DNA from: Polynucleobacter sp. AM-25C3
Lineage (GTDB): Bacteria; Pseudomonadota; Gammaproteobacteria; Burkholderiales; Burkholderiaceae
NCBI RefSeq assembly: GCF_018882335.1
Contig: NZ_JACVOS010000009.1
Span: forward strand, 37,166-101,165
Direction of reading: 5' to 3'
DNA length: 64,000 bases
Shown here: positions 18,751 through 27,240 of the stretch, piece by piece
Layout of the letters: the number at the start of each line of letters is the position of its first letter
How positions within the stretch are numbered: the stretch's first letter is position 1
Program-made: the position numbers and the translations under genes
Notes under the pieces: generated by a model
What the model was told of the DNA's origin: nothing
Databases searched by the model: none
What the model saw: the letters and a program-made list of their open reading frames with translations, nothing else

Positions 18751-20420
18751 GTAGTGCAACCAACTCAAACAAACCGGCCACCCCATTGCTGCGCTATGAA
18801 GACTTCTCCATTTCCTTTGGCTCTGGACGTCGTGAGAAATTTGCCGTTAGCCATCTTGATCTAGAGATTGGGGTAGGTGAACGGGTTGCTTTGGTAGGTG
18901 AGTCGGGTTCTGGAAAAACACTTACTGCACTTGCCCCGCTAAGGCTTGAGCCTGAAGGTGCTAAAACTTCTGGGCGGATTTTATGGAGTGGCAATCAAGC
19001 TAGCGCCACACCTGTCGATCTATTGACGCTGCCGATACAAGATATTCGAGACATTCGTGGTCGTGAGATTGCGATGGTGTTTCAGGAGCCCATGACTGCG
19101 CTCAACCCTTTATTTACAGTAGGCAATCAAATCGTCGAGGCGGTGCAGGTATATCAACCTCTGATCTCTAAGGCAGACTGCATGTCTGCGGCGATTGATT
19201 TACTCAAAAAGACAGGTATTCCCGAGCCAGAAAAACGCTTTCACTCTTACCCCCATCAATTGTCTGGCGGGCAACGTCAGCGAGCGATGATTGCGATGGC
19301 TTTGGCTTGCAAGCCAAGATTGCTGATTGCGGATGAGCCTACAACCGCGCTTGATGTGAGCTTGCGTTTGCAGATATTAGATTTACTTAAAGAATTGCAA
19401 GAAGAATCTAAAGATCATGGCGGTATGGCCATATTACTCATTACGCATGATCTCAATTTGGTAAAGCACTTTGCTCAGAGGGTTGCCGTATTAAATCAAG
19501 GCAATCTCATGGAGGTGGGGTCGACCAAGCAAGTGTTTAATCATCCCGAGAATGCGTACACAAAAGCCCTGGTCAATAGCGAACCCGTGCGTGGCCTAGC
19601 ACCGGTCATGCCTTTGGCGCCAGTGTTATTGAAGGTAGACAATTTATCGGTTTCTTACCCGGGCACAGAATCTGCTGCTTGGTTTAAAAAGCCTGCACGT
19701 AATCTGGTTTTACGTAAGGTTGGTTTTGAACTAAAGCAAGGTCAAACCATTGGCGTCATTGGTGAATCTGGCTCCGGCAAAACCACTTTAGGAATGGCCG
19801 TCTTAGGTTTGCTGGGGGACTCTTCTGCAGAAATTACGGGCGATGTAGATGTGCTTGGTAATGATTGGCAAAAATTAAAACCTGCAGAACGTCGCGCAAT
19901 GCGCTCAAGTTTGCAGGTGATTTTTCAAGATCCGTTTGGCTCACTTTCTCCGCGCATGAATGTGCTGCAAATTGTTTCGGAAGGGTTGGATGTTCACTTT
20001 CCTAAATTATCTATGGCAGAGCGTGAGTCCCGCGTTTTAGATATTTTGCGAGAAGTCGGCATTGATCGTTCCGCCCTCATGCGCTACCCCCATGAATTTT
20101 CTGGTGGCCAAAGGCAGCGTATTGCCATTGCCCGCGCCTTAATTTTGAAGCCACAGATTTTGGTGTTGGACGAGCCGACTTCGGCGCTGGACGTTTCAAT
20201 TCAAAAACAAGTGCTCGCCCTGCTCACTGAGTTGCAGAAAAAATATAACCTGGCCTACTTGATGATTAGCCATGATTTGGCAGTTATTCGGGCAATGTCC
20301 CATGAGGTGATAGTGCTTAAAGCAGGTCGGGTAGTAGAGTTCGGTGATACGGAAACCCTCATCAAGCATCCTCGTCAAACCTATACCAAAGAGCTTTTTA
20401 CGGCCGCTGAACTGACTTAG
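18747..20420 (+). CDS. yejF: ABC transporter ATPase YejF (two nucleotide-binding domains)
   Basis: 557 aa with two fused ABC ATPase domains. Each half has a Walker A (GESGSGKT at about 52 and 346), a signature (LSGGQRQR and FSGGQRQR) and a Walker B followed by DEPT. The oligopeptide/dipeptide C-terminal motif follows each domain. It energises the YejBE channel. Its stop is followed by about 140 bp before the next promoter. Confidence 0.94.
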   Translation: MSSATNSNKPATPLLRYEDFSISFGSGRREKFAVSHLDLEIGVGERVALVGESGSGKTLTALAPLRLEPEGAKTSGRILWSGNQASATPVDLLTLPIQDIRDIRGREIAMVFQEPMTALNPLFTVGNQIVEAVQVYQPLISKADCMSAAIDLLKKTGIPEPEKRFHSYPHQLSGGQRQRAMIAMALACKPRLLIADEPTTALDVSLRLQILDLLKELQEESKDHGGMAILLITHDLNLVKHFAQRVAVLNQGNLMEVGSTKQVFNHPENAYTKALVNSEPVRGLAPVMPLAPVLLKVDNLSVSYPGTESAAWFKKPARNLVLRKVGFELKQGQTIGVIGESGSGKTTLGMAVLGLLGDSSAEITGDVDVLGNDWQKLKPAERRAMRSSLQVIFQDPFGSLSPRMNVLQIVSEGLDVHFPKLSMAERESRVLDILREVGIDRSALMRYPHEFSGGQRQRIAIARALILKPQILVLDEPTSALDVSIQKQVLALLTELQKKYNLAYLMISHDLAVIRAMSHEVIVLKAGRVVEFGDTETLIKHPRQTYTKELFTAAELT

Positions 20421-20523
20421 AGTCTTTTAGAAATAGGCCCTATAAAGCGCTAAATTGGTGCATTCATGCCCAATAATGGTAAATATTGTATTGAAAACAA
20501 TGAGTTAGCCCAAGGGCTAGCAT

Positions 20524-20552
20524 TTGGTTAAATGATGCTTCTTTGTTAGAAT
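20524..20552 (+). promoter_or_regulatory. Predicted sigma-70 promoter of the NlpC/P60 gene
   Basis: TTGGTT (20524-20529), an exact 17-bp spacer and TAGAAT (20547-20552). The expected transcription start coincides with the ATG at 20559, implying a leaderless mRNA; no ribosome-binding site is present. Confidence 0.6.
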
Positions 20553-20558
20553 GAATAG

Positions 20559-21242
20559 ATGTCCTTTCAAAAAGACCTCCTACTACGCGTAGTGAAGCAA
20601 ATGCCAATGGCTACGCTGATTGCATTCGCAATCGTTGTGAATCCAGTAATGGCCTTAGATGCCGCTCCTGATTCTGCAAAAGAATCTTCTGCTGAAGTTC
20701 TCAAAGACGCTCCCAAAGAAAGCATGTTCCAAGCGGGCAGGTCTTACTTTGCCCGCGTATCGGATCGCTTGGCTGACTCCGTCACCGTTAAATCAGATGA
20801 GTTGATAAACCGCGCAATGGAAGTGATTGGCGTGCGATATCGCTGGGATGCGGAGTTGCCGCAATCGGGTTTAGACGGCAGTAGTTTTGTTGGTTATGTC
20901 TTTAAAGACAAGTTAGGTTTTTTATTGCCACGTAAATCCACTCAAATGAGTCGTGTTGGCAAGCCTATTACTCGCGAAGAATTGCAGCCTGGTGATTTAG
21001 TGTTCTTCAACACCATGCGTTTAACTTTCTCCCATGTCGGCATTTATGTCGGCGACAATAAATTTATTCACTCGCCATCTAAAGGCACCAGCGTGCGCGT
21101 AGATGATCTTGGTAGCCTCTACTGGGATAAGCGTTTTGATGGTGCGCGCCGTTTAGATGGTAGCGACAACTTGGGTGATGCAGAGCGTCAAGAGCTGTTG
21201 AATGAAGTGAATAAGTTGAAACGTAAGTCTCGTAACCTTTAA
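20559..21242 (+). CDS. NlpC/P60-fold exported protein lacking the catalytic cysteine
   Basis: 227 aa with a signal peptide or anchor (about 12-33) and an NlpC/P60 domain at about 80-200. The domain normally begins with a DCSGFV-type nucleophile motif; here residues 106-111 read DGSSFV, with Gly107 in place of Cys. The two His positions remain (FSHVGIYVG, His159; FIHS, His171), and the rest of the fold is well kept, including LQPGDLVFF. Active members cleave D-gamma-glutamyl-diaminopimelate bonds in peptidoglycan; this one should be hydrolytically dead, perhaps a binder or regulator. Followed by a short unstructured gap and brnA on the other strand. Confidence 0.82.
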   Translation: MSFQKDLLLRVVKQMPMATLIAFAIVVNPVMALDAAPDSAKESSAEVLKDAPKESMFQAGRSYFARVSDRLADSVTVKSDELINRAMEVIGVRYRWDAELPQSGLDGSSFVGYVFKDKLGFLLPRKSTQMSRVGKPITREELQPGDLVFFNTMRLTFSHVGIYVGDNKFIHSPSKGTSVRVDDLGSLYWDKRFDGARRLDGSDNLGDAERQELLNEVNKLKRKSRNL

Positions 21243-21268
21243 TCCCGGACTCCTAAATTTCCATTGAG

Positions 21269-21541
21269 CTAAGCGAGCGTATGCTCCCTCAGCCATTCTC
21301 TTAGTGCTAAATCAATCCTAGTCTGCCAGCCAGATCCCGATGCTTTAAATGCTTCAATTACATCACTGGATAGACGAATAGTTGTTGAGATTTTGGTGGG
21401 CAAAGCTTGAGCCCCTCTGAGCTTGCGAGAGGCTAATTTAGCTTGTAGCGACTGTGGCAGATCTTGAAATGTTTTCGATTTCTTAAACTCTTGAGCTGAC
21501 CACTCGAAGTTTTCATCATCTATCTTGGATTTGTTTTTCAT
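21269..21541 (-). CDS. brnA: BrnA antitoxin
   Basis: About 91 aa. A DDENFEWS and PTKISTTIRLSSDVIEAFK pattern followed by GSGWQTRIDLALREWL is the BrnA family: a helical toxin-binding N-terminus and a C-terminal ribbon-helix-helix DNA-binding domain. The frame is open upstream to 21646, but ATG 21541 is the family start and overlaps the end of brnT by 26 bp, the usual brnTA arrangement. BrnA neutralises BrnT and, with it, represses their own promoter. Confidence 0.85.
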   Translation of the reverse strand: MKNKSKIDDENFEWSAQEFKKSKTFQDLPQSLQAKLASRKLRGAQALPTKISTTIRLSSDVIEAFKASGSGWQTRIDLALREWLREHTLA

Positions 21542-21794
21542 ATTCAGTGAGCTCCCGCTTGTTTGCCTTTCTAAAGCTAATGACTCGTATTCCCTTTTCG
21601 GTTTCAGTAAAAACCAACGTGTGCAAACGACATCGTAAAAAACCAATTGCCCGTATTCTTATTTCGCCATAATCCTTGCGTTCGTCTATGGATAATCTTG
21701 CACCCTCAAATTCAAATTCAATCACATCCTCAAATGAGAGATTGCGTTCAATCAAATTTTTTCTGTTTTTAGAGCGATCATAAGTAATTTCCAT
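21516..21794 (-). CDS. brnT: BrnT ribonuclease toxin
   Basis: 92 aa with YDRSKNRKNLIERNLSFEDV and IRAIGFLRCRLHTLVFTE, the BrnT pattern of a RelE-like mRNA-cleaving toxin that arrests growth when unbound. It is the first gene of the pair, and its ATG lies inside a 44-bp perfect palindrome. TACAAT lies 7 bases before the ATG on the minus strand, so the transcript is probably leaderless. Confidence 0.87.
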   Translation of the reverse strand: MEITYDRSKNRKNLIERNLSFEDVIEFEFEGARLSIDERKDYGEIRIRAIGFLRCRLHTLVFTETEKGIRVISFRKANKRELTEYEKQIQDR

Positions 21795-21830
21795 ACATCT
21801 GATTGTAGTTACAATCAGATGTATGGAAAT
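21787..21830. promoter_or_regulatory. 44-bp perfect palindrome over the brnT promoter and start codon
   Basis: Two 21-bp perfect inverted arms (21787-21807 and 21810-21830) around a 2-bp centre. The palindrome covers the predicted brnT -10 element (TACAAT on the minus strand) and the brnT ATG. It is the expected position for autorepression by BrnA; in RNA it could also fold into a hairpin that hides the start codon. Confidence 0.85.
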
Positions 21831-21922
21831 ATACCATGCTTATGAAATGGGGATGTAGGACATCAATAGCGCTCGAATGAAGTGGGCGGGCTTAAGCGCA
21901 ATTCTCGCAACCTTTAATTGCT

Positions 21923-22891
21923 TTAGAAGCTGGCTGCTAAACCAATCGAAGTTCCTCGGACATTCTGTCCAAATTGATACCGAAATACCAATCGCACCCG
22001 GCTAAACATCGGATCTGATGCACTACGATCGACCTCCACGCCGGTACCTACGGAGGAAAGGGAGTCAAACCCAAGGGCGCCTCGAAGTTGACCCAGAAAC
22101 TCAGTATGAGCCACTTCAAAGACGGCGCGCAAAGGTCTCTCTAATACGGTTAGTGGAGTCGGGTATCGAGCACGAGCCCATAAACCTAAGCTTTGTGAAT
22201 CTGCGGAGCCTTGAACGGCGGCTGAGCTATCAAAGGTATTGGTGGCGATATTGGTGTAGCGAAGTTCCACATCGTATTCACGTTCAGGTTTGTAGTCCTC
22301 ATAATCCAACATGAGTGATCCACCAAGCCCATAAGCATTCATGCGGCCACCGTTTAAGAATTGCAGATCAATTCCCTTTTGGTTATTGAGGTAGCGACTT
22401 GCCAGAGACAGGTCGCTCTCAATATGGCCTAGCATGACGTTGGCAATGGGGCGGATACGTAAGGTATCGGTAAGCGGGAAGTCCCAACCAATGCCGCCAG
22501 TTCCAGTAATGCCATTCCAGTGGACGGGTACAGTGACACCCGTGTTAGCAATGCCATCTGTAAATGTGGGGTTGTAACGATTGACGGCAATTGTGCCTTC
22601 AAGATAGAGTGGAAAGTTTGCGCTAATGCGATCGCCGCCACCCAAAGAAATCATTTGCAAGTTTGGATTGTCGCCACCTTTATCGGTGATCGAGAGCGAC
22701 CCAGTGGTGATATCTGGAGTGAGCGAGTAACCCGTGATAGTCATGAAGGCATCGGTACGCTTCTTAAGGTAGTTATTGGCTGCCGTTGAGAATTGGCCGC
22801 TCTGCGCATAAATGGGATGCGCTTGCACGCTGAGTACCAGCATGAGCAAAACCTTAAGAAGAGTGGGGGTGGATTTCATAAACAATTGCAC
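21923..22891 (-). CDS. Predicted outer-membrane beta-barrel protein
   Basis: 322 aa with a cleavable signal ending at HPIYAQ and a body of alternating short hydrophobic and polar strands ending in Phe (GLAASF), typical of an outer-membrane barrel. No specific family recognised; it resembles autotransporter-domain-like hypothetical proteins. The start is GTG at 22891 with AGGA 5 bp upstream, or ATG at 22879. It lies 45 bp downstream of the patatin gene and may be cotranscribed with it; a role as export barrel for the patatin (as in PlpD-type systems) is only a speculation, since the proteins are separate and the patatin has a lipobox. Confidence 0.6.
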   Translation of the reverse strand: MQLFMKSTPTLLKVLLMLVLSVQAHPIYAQSGQFSTAANNYLKKRTDAFMTITGYSLTPDITTGSLSITDKGGDNPNLQMISLGGGDRISANFPLYLEGTIAVNRYNPTFTDGIANTGVTVPVHWNGITGTGGIGWDFPLTDTLRIRPIANVMLGHIESDLSLASRYLNNQKGIDLQFLNGGRMNAYGLGGSLMLDYEDYKPEREYDVELRYTNIATNTFDSSAAVQGSADSQSLGLWARARYPTPLTVLERPLRAVFEVAHTEFLGQLRGALGFDSLSSVGTGVEVDRSASDPMFSRVRLVFRYQFGQNVRGTSIGLAASF

Positions 22892-22936
22892 TGAATCCTA
22901 AATCAATCACTTCCACTTGGGAAGTTAGCCTTAGAG

Positions 22937-23851
22937 CTAGCCTCGAAGCTTTTCTTTCAGGGCGGCCATCTGCTCTTGGGCTGCTACTTCGCCTGCCAGG
23001 ATCGCAGCATTTCTGGATCTGAAGTCGCCACTACTCATTTGTTTGAGAAGGGGGGTTATCACAATGTCAGCGTTTTTGAGCTCGTACTGGTTAATGCTTC
23101 TTTGCATGATTGAGATGGTTTGCTGCATGATGCCGAAAGTTCCGCTGGCATCTTGATGAACGGGTTCCGATGAGATGTTGACCGCAATCACTAGGGTTGC
23201 ACCCATCTGCCTGGCATAACTTACTGGGACTGGCGCGACTAAGCCGCCATCCACATATTCTTTGCCACTAATGACGGCCGGCTGAAAGACGCCAGGGACA
23301 CTGCATGAAGCGCGCACTGCTAGACCGGTATTACCAGAGCGAAATAAAACACCTTTGCCTGATTGCAGTTCGGTAGCTACAACCCCTAGTGGGATGCGCA
23401 TTTGCTCAATCGATTTGTTTTGTACTTCACGGTTCACCATGTTCTGCAGGGCATCCCCTTTGATGAGGCCGCCAAATCTTCCCGCGAACGGTAATCCCCA
23501 GTCCGCAATAGTGGCTTCATCCAAATTTAAGGCAAGTCGGTTGAGTTCGTTTCCGGTGGCGCCAGAGGCAAGTAATGCGGCAATAACGCTACCAGCACTG
23601 CTGCCAACCACTATATCGGGTCGGATGCCTTGAGCCTCGAGCGCCTTAATAACTCCCACATGGGCAAAGCCACGGGCAGCGCCGGCTCCTAAGACAAGGC
23701 CAATAACAGGTTTGCGACTGCTCATTAAGCTGCATCCAGCTAGACTTGAACCCCCAATGAGAGTCCCCAAACCAAGACTAAAGCCCAAAAAACGGCGCCT
23801 TGCATCGGTTTCGAAGGGTGTAGATGGGTTTAGGGTTGTAATTTCATGCAT
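22937..23851 (-). CDS. Patatin-like phospholipase, probable lipoprotein
   Basis: 304 aa RssA-type patatin. The oxyanion loop GAGAARGFAHVGV (55-67), the nucleophile motif GSSAG (Ser85) and the dyad Asp in YVDGGLVAPVP (about 201) are all present, so a Ser-Asp esterase/phospholipase is expected. The N-terminus has RRR at 18-20, a hydrophobic stretch and a lipobox LAGC (Cys40), suggesting a lipid-anchored periplasmic or outer-membrane protein. It is the upstream gene of a pair with the beta-barrel gene, and divergent from scpB. Confidence 0.85.
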   Translation of the reverse strand: MHEITTLNPSTPFETDARRRFLGFSLGLGTLIGGSSLAGCSLMSSRKPVIGLVLGAGAARGFAHVGVIKALEAQGIRPDIVVGSSAGSVIAALLASGATGNELNRLALNLDEATIADWGLPFAGRFGGLIKGDALQNMVNREVQNKSIEQMRIPLGVVATELQSGKGVLFRSGNTGLAVRASCSVPGVFQPAVISGKEYVDGGLVAPVPVSYARQMGATLVIAVNISSEPVHQDASGTFGIMQQTISIMQRSINQYELKNADIVITPLLKQMSSGDFRSRNAAILAGEVAAQEQMAALKEKLRG

Positions 23852-24055
23852 ATAGCTATTGTATTGAGCCTCCCTTATAATGAACGAATGGTGAGCGAAA
23901 AAGACTTCGTTTCAGCGGGGGTAGCTCTCCGATACGTAGATTTTCGGAGATGAATTGCCCGTAGTAGCTAAAAGTGCCACCAGAACACCACCAACCCATT
24001 ACTGAAATACATTTTTTATACCCTCGTCAGGTCATTACCTGATAGCCCGAATTTT

Positions 24056-24802
24056 ATGGATGATCACAATAAACGCGTAATTGAAACAGCCCTCTTGTGC
24101 GCGCAAGAACCACTAACAGTTGCTGATCTCACGCGCTTATTTGTCGAAGACATTGCGGTTGGCGAGATTGATGATGCTCTATTAGAGCTTCAAAAAGCCT
24201 GGGAAGATAAAGGTATGGAGTTAGTCCATATCGCAACCGGCTGGCGTTTCCAAAGCCGTTTAGCGATGCGCGAATATCTCGATCGTTTGACACCAGAAAA
24301 GCCACCAAAGTATTCTCGTGCGGTGATGGAGACTTTGGCAATTATTGCTTATCGTCAACCAGTCACCCGTGGTGAGATCGAAGAGATTCGTGGTGTTGCT
24401 GTGAGTAGTAATGTCATGAAGCAATTGGAAGATCGTGGCTGGGTTGAGGTGATTGGCCACAAAGAGACTATCGGTCGTCCTGGCTTGTATGCCACTACTA
24501 AACAGTTCCTGGATGACTTAAGCCTCACCAATTTGCAAAGCTTGCCAATGCTTGAAGATGCTGCGCCGATGGCTGCGGCTGAGCAATTGGGTCAAGCGGT
24601 AATGGAGTTTGATCCAAGCGCTACTGTAGAAACAGTCATTGAGTTAGACGAAAACGGTCAACCCCTGATTCAAACAGAGAGCGAAGAAATCACTGAAGTA
24701 ACTGCAGAAGAATTAACTGCGGAAGAAGTAACGCACGAAACAATGGAAGAAGTAGAAGAAGTTACCCCAGAGTCTGAAGAAAAATCAGACGAACAAAAAT
24801 AA
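24056..24802 (+). CDS. scpB: Condensin accessory protein ScpB
   Basis: 248 aa SMC-Scp complex subunit with two winged-helix domains (about 1-85 and 90-165). VMETLAIIAYRQPVTRGEIEEIRG and GRPGLYATTKQFLD-type segments are diagnostic. The C-terminal 70 residues are a highly acidic Glu-rich tail. ScpB works with ScpA and SMC in chromosome organisation. A 6-bp inverted repeat (TCAGGT/ACCTGA, 24027-24042) lies in the short leader. Directly followed by rluB, the usual pairing in this lineage. Confidence 0.93.
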   Translation: MDDHNKRVIETALLCAQEPLTVADLTRLFVEDIAVGEIDDALLELQKAWEDKGMELVHIATGWRFQSRLAMREYLDRLTPEKPPKYSRAVMETLAIIAYRQPVTRGEIEEIRGVAVSSNVMKQLEDRGWVEVIGHKETIGRPGLYATTKQFLDDLSLTNLQSLPMLEDAAPMAAAEQLGQAVMEFDPSATVETVIELDENGQPLIQTESEEITEVTAEELTAEEVTHETMEEVEEVTPESEEKSDEQK

Positions 24803-24808
24803 TTATTA

Positions 24809-26575
24809 ATGACAAGTCCCAACGAAAACGATTCATCCCCGATAAAACCAACATCGGATATTTCCCTTAGCTCTGAACCTCGCTCCGGCAACGCCGATGG
24901 TGCGAAGACTGAAGGGCGCGAGGGTGAACCACGTCGCCCACGCCGTCAAGGCGCTGGCGCTAGTAAGCATCCTTTTAATAAGAAGCGCCCATTTAATAAA
25001 GATCGGCCGCGTCGCGAGGGTGCTGAATCTAATGGCCCACGTGAAGGTGGAAACAATCAATCCGCTAAGCTTGCACCCAACCCAGCAGAAAGTGATGCTC
25101 TGTTCGCGTCAGTGGTTTCTGGTGAGTTCGATGCTGCTTTGGATGCACCTGAAGCGCTTGAAACAAAAAACCCTGATGGCGTGAATGAGAATGAAGTTTC
25201 TCATCAGACTGGTGCTGAGCGTCGTGCGCAACGTGTGCGTCATGACGAAGACGCAGATATGCCTAGCGATGATGAGATGAGCAGTTTGCAATTTGCAAAC
25301 ATCGATGATTTACCGCTCAGCTTGCGTGATGAAGTGTGGTCAGACTTAGATGGTTTAGACGACGACGCTGACGATGAAGACACTGTGAAGTTACATAAGG
25401 TGTTAGCTGATGTCGGCATGGGATCGCGTCGCGATATGGAGGACTTGATTATTCAAGGACGCGTATCTGTGAATGGCCTACCTGCTCACATTGGCCAGCG
25501 TATTGGCCCAACCGATCAAGTGCGCATTAACGGTAAGCCCGTGCATCGCAAGATTCAGACTAAGCCACCACGCGTCATCATGTATCACAAGCCTTCAGGC
25601 GAAATCGTGAGTCAGTCCGATCCAGAGGGTCGCCCAACCGTATTTGATCGATTGCCAAAGCCACGTCAGGGACGTTGGATTGCAGTAGGGCGCTTGGACT
25701 TCAATACTGAAGGTCTATTGTTGTTTACGACATCAGGCGAGTTAGCAAATCGCTTAATGCACCCTCGCTACGGTGTCGAGCGTGAGTATGCCGTTCGTAT
25801 TTTGGGTGATCTGAGTCAAGAAAATACGGCTCAATTAAAGAGCGGTATTACCTTAGATGACGGCCAAGCTAAATTCTTACGTCTTTCTATGGGTGGCGGG
25901 GAAGGTGCAAACCGTTGGTACCACGTTGCTTTGACTGAAGGTCGTAACCGTGAGGTGCGCCGCATGTTCGAAGCAGTCGGGCATGTCGTCTCTCGTTTGA
26001 TTCGTACTCGTTATGGCATTTTCTTGTTGCCTCCACGCTTGAGGCGGGGAAAATGGGAGGAGATTGAGGCCGGCGGCATCTATAACTTGATGAAGTTTGC
26101 GGGTTTGAAGATGCCTCAGCCACAAGATAAAGGTCGCAATCCAAACTCACAGGGTCGTGATCGTCACTCCACTCCAAGTGGTGATTTTCAGCCAGATCCA
26201 ATGCAAACCTCAGTTTCTTATTGGGGTTCACGGGATGCTTTAACCCAGGCTAGTGGCCACGGTGCTCTAACCCATCAAGGTCGGGGCGACAAGCCTGCTG
26301 GCGGTCGTGGTGGTTCAGGCGAAGGTCGCGGTCCTTTCCGGGGTCGCACTAATGCTGGCAGACCTGGGCAGGGATCCGGGCAAGGCGGCCAGGGTGACCA
26401 AGGAGCTCAGGGACAGAATCGCAATAAAGGCAAGAAAGTCCACCATGGCCAGTCTGCTTTTGTGACGGCAAGCCCTCAAAGCCCAGGAAATGGCCCTAAA
26501 CGGGGCGCGCCAAAAGGGCGTAAACCCTTTAATAAAGGACCTAGAAAACCTCGAAATCCTAGCGAAAGCTTCTGA
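24809..26575 (+). CDS. rluB: 23S rRNA pseudouridine synthase RluB
   Basis: 588 aa, about twice the size of the enterobacterial enzyme because of long low-complexity ends. Residues 1-185 are Arg/Lys/Asn-rich and then acidic; an S4 RNA-binding domain (about 193-250, [14 protein letters not shown]) is followed by the RsuA/RluB catalytic domain with the nucleophile in [12 protein letters not shown] (Asp297); residues 435-588 are Gly/Arg/Gln-rich, resembling RGG RNA-binding tails. The core modifies a uridine of 23S rRNA helix 89. Follows scpB by 6 bp. Confidence 0.92.
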   Translation: MTSPNENDSSPIKPTSDISLSSEPRSGNADGAKTEGREGEPRRPRRQGAGASKHPFNKKRPFNKDRPRREGAESNGPREGGNNQSAKLAPNPAESDALFASVVSGEFDAALDAPEALETKNPDGVNENEVSHQTGAERRAQRVRHDEDADMPSDDEMSSLQFANIDDLPLSLRDEVWSDLDGLDDDADDEDTVKLHKVLADVGMGSRRDMEDLIIQGRVSVNGLPAHIGQRIGPTDQVRINGKPVHRKIQTKPPRVIMYHKPSGEIVSQSDPEGRPTVFDRLPKPRQGRWIAVGRLDFNTEGLLLFTTSGELANRLMHPRYGVEREYAVRILGDLSQENTAQLKSGITLDDGQAKFLRLSMGGGEGANRWYHVALTEGRNREVRRMFEAVGHVVSRLIRTRYGIFLLPPRLRRGKWEEIEAGGIYNLMKFAGLKMPQPQDKGRNPNSQGRDRHSTPSGDFQPDPMQTSVSYWGSRDALTQASGHGALTHQGRGDKPAGGRGGSGEGRGPFRGRTNAGRPGQGSGQGGQGDQGAQGQNRNKGKKVHHGQSAFVTASPQSPGNGPKRGAPKGRKPFNKGPRKPRNPSESF

Positions 26576-26577
26576 TT

Positions 26578-26608
26578 TTGATGAATTTTCCTCTAAATCG
26601 GCTATAAT
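26578..26608 (+). promoter_or_regulatory. Promoter of the rimP leader
   Basis: A consensus TATAAT at 26603-26608 with TTGATG at 26578-26583 (19-bp spacer). Placed right after rluB; a transcript would start near 26615 and run through the structured leader. Confidence 0.55.
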
Positions 26609-26613
26609 TTTGG

Positions 26614-26724
26614 ACTTACAGCAGTTTGCTGCTGTTTTGGGTGGTTACCGACTGATGTTGCGATCAACGTAAGTCGGCCTGTTCTGAATTTCGAGAATAT
26701 GGGCTTTGAAGCCCATTTTTTTTT
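26614..26724 (+). ncRNA. Structured rimP operon leader ending in an intrinsic terminator
   Basis: Three candidate stem-loops lie between the promoter and rimP: ACAGCAG/CTGCTGT (26618-26635), CCGACT/AGTCGG (26648-26677), and the terminator ATGGGCTT/AAGCCCAT followed by nine T (26699-26724). ACTTAC (26614-26619) can alternatively pair with GTAAGT (26669-26674), which would break both of the first two stems. This looks like a transcription attenuator controlling rimP-nusA-infB, a locus known in other bacteria for terminator-type leaders and NusA autoregulation. Confidence 0.65.
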
Positions 26725-26748
26725 GCCGTTTTGGATTGAAGGGTTGTT

Positions 26749-27240
26749 GTGAAAGATCAGCGGATTATTTCTGCGGAAGTAGAAAACTTAGGGTACACGC
26801 TAGTGGATATTGAGCGTGAAGCCGGCGGTTTGCTGCGTGTCACGATAGAAAACCCGGATTATGAGCGCTTGATTAATGTCCAGGATTGCGAAAAGGTAAG
26901 TCACCAGCTGAGCTATACATTGCCAGTGGAAAACATTCCCTTTGAGCGCCTTGAGATCTCTTCTCCTGGTCTAGATCGCCCTGTGAAGTCAGCGGCTGAT
27001 TACGAGCGCTTCTCTGGAATGGAAGTGGATTTGAAATTGCGTGTTGCCGTTGGTGATCGCAAGAAGTTTCGTGGTGTGTTGCAAGGTTTGCTGAGTGGTG
27101 AGTTGGATTCACCTGACGCGAAATTTGGTTTGTTGTTTGAAGGTGCCGATGGCGCCGAGTCTCAATTGGAGTTTTCTTTAGCCGAGGTCGATAAGACTCG
27201 GTTGGTCCCTGTTATTGATTTCAAAGGAAGAAAGTCATGA
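26749..27240 (+). CDS. rimP: Ribosome maturation factor RimP
   Basis: 163 aa, two-domain 30S assembly factor. [12 protein letters not shown] and the [21 protein letters not shown] signature are clear. The start codon is GTG at 26749 preceded by GAAGGG. Its stop overlaps nusA by four bases (ATGA), forming the classical rimP-nusA-infB operon. Confidence 0.95.
   Translation: MKDQRIISAEVENLGYTLVDIEREAGGLLRVTIENPDYERLINVQDCEKVSHQLSYTLPVENIPFERLEISSPGLDRPVKSAADYERFSGMEVDLKLRVAVGDRKKFRGVLQGLLSGELDSPDAKFGLLFEGADGAESQLEFSLAEVDKTRLVPVIDFKGRKS

Noticed and set aside
21542..21646. N-terminal extension of brnA to 21646
   Set aside because: The extension lies inside brnT and does not match the BrnA family, whose N-terminus fits the ATG at 21541.
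26490..26672. 60-codon frame over the end of rluB and the rimP leader
   Set aside because: No ribosome site and it would cover the predicted promoter and leader stems.
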